Positions 1 through 8,655 of a stretch of DNA of 41,326 bases are shown piece by piece. Both the position numbers and the translations under genes were made by a program. Each line of letters opens with the position of its first letter. Position 1 is the stretch's first letter. Origin of the DNA: Candidatus Cryptobacteroides equifaecalis (lineage in GTDB: Bacteria > Bacteroidota > Bacteroidia > Bacteroidales > UBA932); NCBI GenBank assembly GCA_018064625.1, contig JAGHUW010000035.1:1-41326 (forward strand), in the 5' to 3' direction. The notes under the pieces were generated by a model. The model did no database searches and was not told the origin of the DNA. It was given only the letters and a program-made list of their open reading frames with translations.

Positions 1-57
1 GCAAGAATAAACAGTAATGATAGGCGTTTCATGTGTCAAATATAATGATAAATTGTG

Positions 58-65
58 TACCTTTG
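58..65 (+). promoter_or_regulatory. Putative Bacteroidota -7 box TACCTTTG upstream of rlmD
   Basis: Exact match to TAnnTTTG, 8 nt before ATG 74; no clear -33 element. Confidence 0.4.
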
Positions 66-73
66 CCATAATT

Positions 74-1492
74 ATGGGAAAAAAAGGAAAACTTGATATT
101 ATTCTTGAAAATATCACGATAGAATCGGTTGCGGCGGAAGGAAAAGCCATAGCTCATACGGAAGACGGCCGCGTTGTCTTCGTGGAATTTGCGGTTCCCG
201 GAGATGTGGTTGATATACGCATCACCAGAAAGAAGAAATCCTTCATGGAAGGACGCATAGTAAGGATTGTCAAACCTTCTGCAGACAGGCTTGAGCCTTT
301 CTGCAGCCATTTCGGAATATGCGGCGGTTGCCGTTGGCAGCCTCTCCCCTATGAGATACAGCTTGCTGCCAAGCAGCGACAGGTATATGATCAGCTTACG
401 AGAATCGGTCACCTCAGCCTTCCCGAGATCTCCCCTATCCTGGGCTCGGACAAGACGGAATTCTATAGGAACAAACTTGAATTCACCGCTTCCAACAGGC
501 GCTGGATCACCCAGGAAGAAGTGGATGAAGGGAATGAACTCACTGAAATCCCGGGACTTGGATTCCATGTGGGCAAGTTCTTTGACAAGGTGCTTGATAT
601 CGAGAAATGCTATCTCCAGAAAGAACCTTCCAACGCAATACGTCTTTTCATAAAGGACTATGCAGTAAAGCACTCTATCCCCTTCTATAACATCAGGGAG
701 AACAGCGGAGTGCTGCGCAATATGTTCATCCGCACCACTGAGGATGATCAGGTAATGCTGATTGTCTGCTTTGCAGAGGAATTTGACGGACGAGAGGCAA
801 TGCTTGATGCGATTTCAGAGGCTTTCCCTCAGATCACATCCCTTTATTATATAATAAATGGCAAGGTCAACGACAGCATAGGCGACCAGGAGTGCATACT
901 CTATAAGGGTGACGAAGCCATCTACGAAACAATGGAGGGACTGCGTTTCCGCATAGGTCCAAAATCCTTCTATCAGACAAATGCCGGCCAGGCATACAAA
1001 CTGTATAAGGTTACCCGAGATTTTGCCGGACTCACTGGAAACGAAATAGTATATGACCTCTACACAGGTACTGGAACAATTGCCCAGTTCGTGAGCGGAA
1101 AGGCTTCCAAGGTCTTCGGAATCGAATATGTCCCTGAAGCCATAGAGGATGCCAAGGTGAATGCAAGAGCCAATGGCATAGATAATTGCGAATTCTTTGC
1201 TGGAGATATGAAGGATATCCTCACGGATGAGTTCATTGCTGCTCACGGGCGTCCGGATGTCATAATCCTTGACCCTCCGCGCGCCGGAATACATCCGGAC
1301 GTTGCCAAGGTCATTCTGAATGCGGCTGCGAAGAGGCTGGTTTATGTAAGCTGCAACCCGGCATCTCAGGCAAGGGACCTGGAAATACTCTGCAGCAAGT
1401 ACAGGATTACGGCAGTACAGCCTGTGGACATGTTCCCTCATACCCAGCATGTCGAGAATGTTTGTGCTCTTGAACTTATTGAAGGATGCTGA
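74..1492 (+). CDS. rlmD: 23S rRNA (uracil-5-)-methyltransferase, RlmD/RumA family (TRAM domain plus SAM methyltransferase)
   Basis: ORF 17..1492; start at ATG 74 (MGKKGKLD) preferred. Fe-S cysteine cluster CSHFGICGGC, SAM motif DLYTGTGTIAQF, DPPRAG, catalytic VSCNPA. Confidence 0.9.
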   Translation: MGKKGKLDIILENITIESVAAEGKAIAHTEDGRVVFVEFAVPGDVVDIRITRKKKSFMEGRIVRIVKPSADRLEPFCSHFGICGGCRWQPLPYEIQLAAKQRQVYDQLTRIGHLSLPEISPILGSDKTEFYRNKLEFTASNRRWITQEEVDEGNELTEIPGLGFHVGKFFDKVLDIEKCYLQKEPSNAIRLFIKDYAVKHSIPFYNIRENSGVLRNMFIRTTEDDQVMLIVCFAEEFDGREAMLDAISEAFPQITSLYYIINGKVNDSIGDQECILYKGDEAIYETMEGLRFRIGPKSFYQTNAGQAYKLYKVTRDFAGLTGNEIVYDLYTGTGTIAQFVSGKASKVFGIEYVPEAIEDAKVNARANGIDNCEFFAGDMKDILTDEFIAAHGRPDVIILDPPRAGIHPDVAKVILNAAAKRLVYVSCNPASQARDLEILCSKYRITAVQPVDMFPHTQHVENVCALELIEGC

Positions 1493-2439
1493 TACAGATT
1501 CTGATACTCGTATGTGGCCTCGCCCTCACAGTTCTGGGGGCAGACTGGCTTGTTGACGGAGCTTCTTCCGTTGCAAAAAAACTTGGAGTCAGCGATTTTG
1601 TGATTGGACTTACCATCGTTGGCTTCGGCACCTCCTGTCCTGAACTTGTTGTGAGCCTTACAGGCGCGATTCAGGGTAATGCCGATATTTCTGTAGGCAA
1701 CGTGGTGGGCTCAAACATAATGAACACCTTGCTTATACTGGGCCTCACGGCTTTGCTCTACCCTATCACGATAACCGAGTCGAACAAGAAGAAAGACATA
1801 CCGGTCAATCTTGTTGTGATCTTCCTGTTCATCATGATGGGAATGAACTATACCTTCTTCCACATAGGTGCATCAGACGGCATCATGCGCTGGGAGGCTG
1901 CCGTAATGCTTCTGGTATTTATTGCATACATCTATTCAAGCTTCAAGTCCGACTCTGGAGCTGAAGATGTTCCTGAGAAGCAGTTCTCCACTGCGGCTGC
2001 AATTGGATTATGCCTTCTCGGCCTTGGATCCCTGGTTATTGGCGGACGTCTTTTCGTACAATCGGCCACCTCTATTGCAAGGCTCATAGGCGTGAGCAAT
2101 AAGTTCATTGCCATCACCGTGCTTGCGGGCGGCACTTCCCTGCCGGAGCTCGTAACTTGCATCGTCGCCGCTGCCAAGCACAAGGAGCAGATTGCTCTGG
2201 GCAACATCATCGGCTCGAATATTTTCAATATACTTCTCATCCTGGGCATCTCTGCCCTCGTAACCCCTCTTTCTCTGGCCTCCATGGACTTTGTGGACAT
2301 GCTGGTGCTTCTTCTCAGCGGCGTTCTGCTCTGGGTCTGCACCTACACCGGCGACAGGAGCAAGATGGACAGATGGGAGGGTTTCATTCTTCTGGCGGTC
2401 TATGCCGCCTACATGGTAAGATTATTTTCAAAACTTTAA
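1486..2439 (+). CDS. Calcium/sodium antiporter (CaCA family, YrbG-like)
   Basis: Two internal repeats with GFGTSCPELVVS / AGGTSLPELVTC and GNVVGSNIMN / GNIIGSNIFN alpha-repeat motifs; multiple TM segments. Confidence 0.9.
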   Translation: MLIQILILVCGLALTVLGADWLVDGASSVAKKLGVSDFVIGLTIVGFGTSCPELVVSLTGAIQGNADISVGNVVGSNIMNTLLILGLTALLYPITITESNKKKDIPVNLVVIFLFIMMGMNYTFFHIGASDGIMRWEAAVMLLVFIAYIYSSFKSDSGAEDVPEKQFSTAAAIGLCLLGLGSLVIGGRLFVQSATSIARLIGVSNKFIAITVLAGGTSLPELVTCIVAAAKHKEQIALGNIIGSNIFNILLILGISALVTPLSLASMDFVDMLVLLLSGVLLWVCTYTGDRSKMDRWEGFILLAVYAAYMVRLFSKL

Positions 2440-2442
2440 CAT

Positions 2443-3726
2443 ATGAGATTCAAAGGTACTGAGTACAAACTTGAGAATGTAAAGACCGGCCGTGTCTTTG
2501 AAGACGAAGGCTGGACGCTTGCCGATCCTCAGTGTTCCGACCCTTCATTGGTCCGCGCGGTTTACAAGAACAAGAAATTCACCCCAAGGGAAGATCTGGA
2601 TGGTCTTTACAGGTATGCTGACTGGATGCCTATCAATCGTACATTGAGACGTTCCTCCGCTCCTGTGACATACAAATCCAATGGTTTGGCAAAGTTCCTT
2701 GGGCTTGAGAACCTCTATATAACCTTCTCTGGATATAATCCCAGAATAGGTGCCAAAATGAAGACCTGCTCCTTCAAGGAGACCGAGGCATATACCGTAC
2801 TTGCCAGGATGAGCAAGAAAGAGAAAAGGGTGCTCATAGTGCAGTCTGCCGGTAATACGGCCAGAGCATTCGCACAGGTGTGCTCAGACAACAGGATACC
2901 TGTGGTTATCTGCATACCGGAGGACAGCAAGCACGACCTCTGGTTCCGCCGCAGGCTCGATTCATGCGTCAAGGTGGTTGCGGTGCCTCACGGATGCGAC
3001 TACTACGATGCCATCAGCGTAGGCGAGAAACTTGCTCAGTCGGACCGATATTTCCTTGAGGGTGGCGCCAAGAACGTTGCCCGCAGGGACGGTATGGGAA
3101 CCACCATACTCAGCTGCGTGGAGAAAATGGGTAGGATTCCTGACGCTTATTTCCAGGCCGTGGGGTCCGGAACGGGAGCAATCGCCGCATGGGAGAATGC
3201 AGAGAGACTGGCAGCCGACGGCCGCTTCGGGGAGAACAAGATGAAGGTCTTTGTCTCTCAGAACATTCCTTTTACCCTTATGTACGATTCATGGAAGGCT
3301 GATTCAAGGGCGCTGCTGGAACTCAGTCCAGAGCAGGGACGCCGCAATGCGGAGGTTATCCTGGCAAAGGTTCTTGCCAACAGAAAACCGCCTTACAGCC
3401 TTGCCGGTGGACTTTACGATGTTCTCAAAGCCAGCAACGGAGACGTATTCAAGATAAGCAATGACGACATAGTGTATTGGATACTCCAGTTCCGCAACCT
3501 GGAAGGCTATGACCTTCTGCCTGCATCATGCACTGCTGTTGCGGCACTCGCACAGGCTTTGAATGAAGGCAAGGTGAAGAAGGATGACTATATCATGCTC
3601 AACTGTACCGGAGGTGGTACCCTGATTTCAATGGCTCGCGGCTATGTGGTTAAGCAGCCGGACCTTATCCTCAGCCCGGACCTTCCGGCAGAGGAGATCA
3701 TTGCAGCAGTCAATTCCCTTTTCTAG
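2443..3726 (+). CDS. Cysteate synthase-like / threonine synthase-like PLP fold-type II enzyme
   Basis: PLP lysine context KTCSFKETEA, QSAGNTARAF, glycine-rich GSGTGAIAAWE, C-terminal NCTGGG; resembles the cysteate synthase subfamily of threonine synthase-like enzymes. Confidence 0.7.
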   Translation: MRFKGTEYKLENVKTGRVFEDEGWTLADPQCSDPSLVRAVYKNKKFTPREDLDGLYRYADWMPINRTLRRSSAPVTYKSNGLAKFLGLENLYITFSGYNPRIGAKMKTCSFKETEAYTVLARMSKKEKRVLIVQSAGNTARAFAQVCSDNRIPVVICIPEDSKHDLWFRRRLDSCVKVVAVPHGCDYYDAISVGEKLAQSDRYFLEGGAKNVARRDGMGTTILSCVEKMGRIPDAYFQAVGSGTGAIAAWENAERLAADGRFGENKMKVFVSQNIPFTLMYDSWKADSRALLELSPEQGRRNAEVILAKVLANRKPPYSLAGGLYDVLKASNGDVFKISNDDIVYWILQFRNLEGYDLLPASCTAVAALAQALNEGKVKKDDYIMLNCTGGGTLISMARGYVVKQPDLILSPDLPAEEIIAAVNSLF

Positions 3727-4316
3727 AAATTAAGGGAAATAGAGATATTCAAGGCAGAATACGTCGCAATATTGCGGCGTATTCTGTTTTCCGGGACAGG
3801 CTGCCCGTCCTCGATGTCACGGATTACAGGTCGTGAGAAGGTCTCTCGTATTTTCAGAGCGAAGTCGATGGAACTGCTCCTTCCTATCATAGTCCTGTAC
3901 CCTACTCCTGCAAGCGCCAGGGAACATGGCTGAACGAAGCCTTTGCCAACATTCAGACTGACGTACACGCCGTCTTCCATAACCCCTTTGAAATGGAAAT
4001 CCACCATTCCCAGTACAGGAACGGTTCTGAAATCTTCGGCAATTCCCATATATCCTGAGCAGATCGATACATTGAATTTCCTGCCTATCTGCACCCCTGC
4101 GCGCAGCAGAATCTCTGCATTGAGGTAAAAATCGGCCCCGTGTTCATACTCGCTTGTCCTGTAACCAAGACTTGATATGTAGTTGTATCTGTGTGCTGAG
4201 TATATGTTGGTTCCCGTACCCCACTCAAGACCACAGTTTGGTTTGAGCAATTGTGCGTTTGCCGGAATTGCAGCAAGGCAGATAAGGGAAAGAATCAGCA
4301 TCTGTATTTTCTTCAT
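3723..4316 (-). CDS. Hypothetical secreted protein, probable small outer membrane beta-barrel
   Basis: Signal peptide MKKIQMLILSLICLAAIPANAQ; alternating amphipathic strands; terminal aromatic F. Start at 4316 rather than 4358. Confidence 0.6.
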   Translation of the reverse strand: MKKIQMLILSLICLAAIPANAQLLKPNCGLEWGTGTNIYSAHRYNYISSLGYRTSEYEHGADFYLNAEILLRAGVQIGRKFNVSICSGYMGIAEDFRTVPVLGMVDFHFKGVMEDGVYVSLNVGKGFVQPCSLALAGVGYRTMIGRSSSIDFALKIRETFSRPVIRDIEDGQPVPENRIRRNIATYSALNISISLNF

Positions 4317-4318
4317 CG

Positions 4319-4849
4319 TCAGAATCTTTTGAATATTGTCAACTGAGGGAAGAAACACTGGCGGAATCCATTTCCATAAATGGACAGTCTGGATGAATCC
4401 GCAAGAACGTCAGTCCGCATGTGCAGACCGGCCTCGAGGGTGAATGAAAGGTCGAGTGAGACTCCCCTGTCAAAGAAGGCCTGTATTCCGTTCACGCAGT
4501 TAAGTGCAAGCATGAAACCGTGTGGTTCCGCCACCCTGTCCTTAAGATAGCCTATGCTGACTCCTGGACCGGAATAAAGCCTTAATCGCCCGTTGGTGCC
4601 GAATTCCAAATATGAGAAGGCGTAATCATAGCAGATTTTCACGCCAGGACTGTTGGATTGTCCGTCAAGCAGACCTGTAACGTCTGCGAAGAGATTTATT
4701 GTGGAGAACTCCCTTTCCATGCTGGAAAAGCGGACGGCAACTCCGAATCCTTTTGGGGAGTTGAACAGTCCGGCATCGATATCCTGGGCTTGGCAGACAC
4801 AGCCAGCGCCCATAAGGATACAGAACAGGGTCAGGATCTTCTTGTACAC
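4319..4849 (-). CDS. Hypothetical secreted protein, probable small outer membrane beta-barrel
   Basis: GTG start at 4849; signal peptide MYKKILTLFCILMGAGCVCQAQ; beta-rich, ends in F; two nt from the next gene on the same strand. Confidence 0.55.
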   Translation of the reverse strand: MYKKILTLFCILMGAGCVCQAQDIDAGLFNSPKGFGVAVRFSSMEREFSTINLFADVTGLLDGQSNSPGVKICYDYAFSYLEFGTNGRLRLYSGPGVSIGYLKDRVAEPHGFMLALNCVNGIQAFFDRGVSLDLSFTLEAGLHMRTDVLADSSRLSIYGNGFRQCFFPQLTIFKRF

Positions 4850-4853
4850 AATG

Positions 4854-4884
4854 CTAAGTTATAAAAAACTTTGATATTAATCAA
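4854..4884 (-). promoter_or_regulatory. Putative divergent promoter TTG-N20-TAACTTAG for the 4849 gene
   Basis: Minus strand TTG at 4884-4882, 20 nt spacer, TAACTTAG at 4861-4854; box ends 4 nt from the GTG start. Confidence 0.35.
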
Positions 4885-4900
4885 CGATGACGTATCTTAG
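4870..4900 (+). promoter_or_regulatory. Putative promoter TTTG-N19-TATCTTAG for the 4922 gene
   Basis: TTTG at 4870-4873, 19 nt spacer, TATCTTAG at 4893-4900 (one mismatch to TAnnTTTG), 21 nt before ATG 4922. Confidence 0.5.
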
Positions 4901-4921
4901 CAGAACTAAAACCCGAACAAA

Positions 4922-6055
4922 ATGTCAGACATCATCATCAAGGAGGTTAAGTCGAAATCCGATCTGAAAAAGTTCATCGACTTTCCTGAAAAACTGTACA
5001 GAAACAACCCATGTTATGTACCGCCCCTATACTTTGATCAGGTCGATACCCTGACTCCATCAAAGAATCCTGCCAGTTCATTCTGTGAGTCCGTTCTCTA
5101 TCTTGCATATAAAGCCGGAGAGACCGTCGGCCGTGTGGCTGTCATAATAAACAACAAGGCCAATGAGCAGTGGAATCATAAGGAAGTACGCTTCGGCTGG
5201 TTCGACTTCATCGATGACAAGGCGGTTTCCGCTGCCCTCATGGAGAAGGTCTATGAATTCGGGCGGGCACACTCAATGGATTCTGTTGTTGGCCCTCTTG
5301 GCTTCACTGACTTCGATCCGGAAGGAATGCTCGTGGAAGGATTCGACAAGGTGGGTACCATGGCTCTCATATACAATCATCCTTATTACAAGGAACACAT
5401 GGAGGCCATGGGCTTCGAGAAGGATGCGGATTGGATCGAGTATAAAGTGTATATCCCGGAGGAACTCCCTTCAAAGATGGTACGCGTTGCAAATATCGTA
5501 AAGGAAAGAAGCAACGTCCATGTGGTCAATCTTACCAGGAGTTATATTAAGAAGGAAAATTACGGCAGAAAGATATTCAACCTCATCAACGAGTGCTACA
5601 AGGACCTGTACAATTTCACTGTGCTGCCTGATGACCTTGCCGACAAATACCTTGGCTTCTATCTGTCGATTCTCGATCTTAAATATGTATCCATGGTGGA
5701 GAATGAGAACAACGAACTCGTTGCCTTCGGAATCACTATGCCATCACTTTCCAAGGCTCTGATCAAGTCCCGTGGAAAGTTCTTCCCTTTCGGTTGGATA
5801 CATCTTCTCAAGTCTCTTTTCATAAAGCATGAGGAGGGTGTGGAGATGCTTCTTATCGGTGTCCGTCCAGACTATCAGAACAAGGGAATTCACTCCCTTA
5901 TCTTTGAGGATATCTTCGAAAGAGTCCATAAGATGAAGCTGAAATGGGCGGAATCCAACGCTGTTCTTGAGACGAATACTAAGAATCAGGCTAATTGGGA
6001 GATTTTTGAGCACGAATGTGCAAAGAGGCGTCGTTCTTATAAGAAGATGCTTTAA
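4922..6055 (+). CDS. GNAT-like N-acyltransferase family protein
   Basis: C-terminal GVRPDYQNKGIHSLIFEDIFER acetyl-CoA-binding-like motif and TNTKNQANWEIFEH; overall like conserved Bacteroidota GNAT-like proteins. Confidence 0.6.
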   Translation: MSDIIIKEVKSKSDLKKFIDFPEKLYRNNPCYVPPLYFDQVDTLTPSKNPASSFCESVLYLAYKAGETVGRVAVIINNKANEQWNHKEVRFGWFDFIDDKAVSAALMEKVYEFGRAHSMDSVVGPLGFTDFDPEGMLVEGFDKVGTMALIYNHPYYKEHMEAMGFEKDADWIEYKVYIPEELPSKMVRVANIVKERSNVHVVNLTRSYIKKENYGRKIFNLINECYKDLYNFTVLPDDLADKYLGFYLSILDLKYVSMVENENNELVAFGITMPSLSKALIKSRGKFFPFGWIHLLKSLFIKHEEGVEMLLIGVRPDYQNKGIHSLIFEDIFERVHKMKLKWAESNAVLETNTKNQANWEIFEHECAKRRRSYKKML

Positions 6056-6083
6056 ATCAACATAAGAAACATAAAAGTTAATA

Positions 6084-7385
6084 ATGGAAACAAAATTGTT
6101 ACCACCACTTCCGGAGCGAATGAGGCCCAAAAATCTGTCCGAGTACGTTGGACAGAGGCACCTTGTGGCTCCCGGTTGCATACTGCGTAACATGATTGAT
6201 TCCGGCAACCTGAGCTCCTTTATCCTTTGGGGTCCCCCGGGTGTGGGAAAGACAACTCTTGCGAGAATCATCTCCGAGACTATGGGGCGTGAGTTCTATA
6301 CTCTCTCCGCAATCAGCTCTGGAGTGAAGGATGTAAGGGATGTGATCGAGAGTTCAAAATCAAGGTCCATCTTCTCTCAGGCTGCATCTCCCATTCTTTT
6401 CATAGACGAGATACACCGCTTCAACAAGGCTCAGCAGGATGCTCTCCTCGGGGCCGTTGAAGCCGGCGTCGTCACCCTTATCGGCGCCACTACCGAGAAC
6501 CCTTCCTTCGAGGTCATCACTCCCCTTCTGTCTCGCTGTCAGGTATTCGTGCTGAAGAGCCTGGAGGTTGCAGACCTGCAGGTCCTTCTGGACAGAGCCC
6601 TGAAAGAGGATGTCATCCTCAAGGAAAGGAACATTGTCCTCAAGGAGACTGAAGCTCTCTTCCGTCAGAGCGGAGGCGACGCACGGAAACTTCTCAACAT
6701 ACTTGAGATAGTCACGGATGCCGCCATGGCAAAGGGTGGCAGTGAGCTGGTGGTGGACAATGCCCTTGTGAACGAGTGCCTTCAGGAGAACGTCGCAGTT
6801 TACGACAAATCCGGAGAGATGCATTACGACATCATCTCCGCATTCATAAAGAGCGTACGCGGTTCAGACCCCAATGCCGCGGTATATTGGATGGCCAGGA
6901 TGCTCAACGGAGGCGAAGATCCTCTTTTCATAGCAAGAAGGCTATGCATACTTGCTGCCGAAGACATAGGCCTTGCAAATCCGAACGCACTGCTTCTTGC
7001 GAACGCCACTTTCCAGATAGTGCACAGCATAGGAATGCCGGAAGCGCGTATTCCCCTGAGCGAATGCGCAATCTATCTGGCATCATCGCCCAAGAGCAAT
7101 TCCGCATATCTTGCAATAAATTCAGCCCTGGAAGTCGCAGCCTCAGATAAGATTGCACCTGTTCCTCTTTATCTCAGGAACGCCCCTACAAAACTGATGG
7201 AGGAATTGGGTTATTCCGACGGCTACAAATACGCCCACGACTATCCGGGGCACTTCACGGATCTTGAGTTCCTGCCGGAGAGCATGAAGGGTCATGTTTT
7301 CTACGATCCCCAGCCAAACAGGCATGAGGACGGGCTTAAGGCTTACCTCCAGGCCTGCTGGCCTAAATACTATCCAAAAAAATAA
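6084..7385 (+). CDS. rarA: Replication-associated recombination protein A (AAA ATPase, RarA/MgsA)
   Basis: Walker A GPPGVGKTTLAR, Walker B LFIDEIHRFNKAQQDALL, GATTENPSFEV, C-terminal YLRNAPTKLMEELGY...YAHDYPGHF. Confidence 0.95.
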   Translation: METKLLPPLPERMRPKNLSEYVGQRHLVAPGCILRNMIDSGNLSSFILWGPPGVGKTTLARIISETMGREFYTLSAISSGVKDVRDVIESSKSRSIFSQAASPILFIDEIHRFNKAQQDALLGAVEAGVVTLIGATTENPSFEVITPLLSRCQVFVLKSLEVADLQVLLDRALKEDVILKERNIVLKETEALFRQSGGDARKLLNILEIVTDAAMAKGGSELVVDNALVNECLQENVAVYDKSGEMHYDIISAFIKSVRGSDPNAAVYWMARMLNGGEDPLFIARRLCILAAEDIGLANPNALLLANATFQIVHSIGMPEARIPLSECAIYLASSPKSNSAYLAINSALEVAASDKIAPVPLYLRNAPTKLMEELGYSDGYKYAHDYPGHFTDLEFLPESMKGHVFYDPQPNRHEDGLKAYLQACWPKYYPKK

Positions 7386-8655
7386 CGCTGGAATCCCAGG
7401 CCGGCACCTGAACCTCGATTCTGAACTCCTTGCCTGCAGCCTCTGCCGGCACCACTATCTCAGCATCGGCTACGGTGTTCGAGAAGTTGCAGAAGACAAG
7501 GGCTTTGTGTTTGGCGTTGAAGCGTAGAAAGGCTGCGTGTCTGTCCTGGTTGAAGCCTGATTCTTCAGGCTGACAGTAGGCCAGGTCCCAGTTTTCCCCA
7601 TCGCGGAAGAGTTCTTCGGAAGCGAGGCACATCAGCTCCCTGTACTTTGTGAGCACGGCAGTCTTCGCCTCGTCCATTTCCTTTCCTTCAGATATCAGTG
7701 CATGAAGGGCATCTATGCCTTGAGGCCTGCACCATTCGAAGATTGAGGTTCTTCCTTCGTGTCCCTCAGCTGCATCCTCCCCTACTTCCTGGCCGAAATA
7801 AAGCATGAAGGAAGCCTTGTTGAACAGAAGGGCGTAGCTTAATGCAGCGTATCCTTTCTGAGGAGTTCCTGCGAACCATGGTGAAGCGAGTCTCTGCTCA
7901 TCGTGGTTTTCAAGGAAATTGAGCATCCTGTCCTGCATGTCTCCTAACCACTGCCAGTGCCAGGTCAGCTGTTTTGCTGAAGCATTGCTACAGGTAATTG
8001 CACGTAACTTATCATAGATTCCAGACTTATCATATAATAAATCAAAGCCTACTGTATTCAGGTACTCCCAATATCCGTCTATATTATAGACTTCTGCAAT
8101 AAAGATGAGTGCCGGATATTTTTCCTTGACCCTGCTTATGATTTCTGTCATTGCCTCCTTGGGCACAAGTTCCACCATATCGCAGCGGAATCCGTCAACC
8201 CCTTTGGATGCCCAATATTTCAGAATATCCACCATGGCCTCCACCGTCTCTCTTCTGGAGTAGTCATTCTTTCGTGTATCCGTCCAGTCTCCATCGCACC
8301 AGTCGTGATGTACGATAGGGCCTGAATAATTGCAGGCCACATGATTGGGAATGAAGTCTATGATGCATTTGAGCCCGGCCTCGTGCGTCCTTTTCACCAG
8401 ATCTCTGAATTCGGTCTTTCTTCTGCCGGGATTGTCTGCAAGATAAGGGTTCACATCCTTCCAGTCGCAGATGGCATAAGGGCTGCCTGGATTCCCTTTT
8501 ACGAAATCCTCTCCGCTTGCATGTCGCGGGATGCCTGTGTACCAGATATAATCTACTCCAAGGGATTTGAGATATTCGAATGATTTACGGTCCCATGAAG
8601 ACATGTGACCATCGCCCCAAAGGCGTGTAAGTGCTTGGTAAATTATTTTTTTCAT
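7363..8655 (-). CDS. GH13 alpha-amylase family protein, no signal peptide
   Basis: GH13 regions CIIDFIPNHV, GFRCDMVE (nucleophile D), FIAEVY (acid/base E), NFLENHDEQR (third acid). Confidence 0.9.
   Translation of the reverse strand: MKKIIYQALTRLWGDGHMSSWDRKSFEYLKSLGVDYIWYTGIPRHASGEDFVKGNPGSPYAICDWKDVNPYLADNPGRRKTEFRDLVKRTHEAGLKCIIDFIPNHVACNYSGPIVHHDWCDGDWTDTRKNDYSRRETVEAMVDILKYWASKGVDGFRCDMVELVPKEAMTEIISRVKEKYPALIFIAEVYNIDGYWEYLNTVGFDLLYDKSGIYDKLRAITCSNASAKQLTWHWQWLGDMQDRMLNFLENHDEQRLASPWFAGTPQKGYAALSYALLFNKASFMLYFGQEVGEDAAEGHEGRTSIFEWCRPQGIDALHALISEGKEMDEAKTAVLTKYRELMCLASEELFRDGENWDLAYCQPEESGFNQDRHAAFLRFNAKHKALVFCNFSNTVADAEIVVPAEAAGKEFRIEVQVPAWDSSVIFLDSI

Noticed and set aside
29-673. 214 aa minus-strand ORF (and 815..1450)
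   Set aside because: Antisense to rlmD; no motifs or signal peptide.
7363-8655. GH13 gene as part of a starch-utilisation (Sus) locus
   Set aside because: No SusC/SusD-like genes adjacent and no signal peptide; more consistent with a lone cytoplasmic enzyme.
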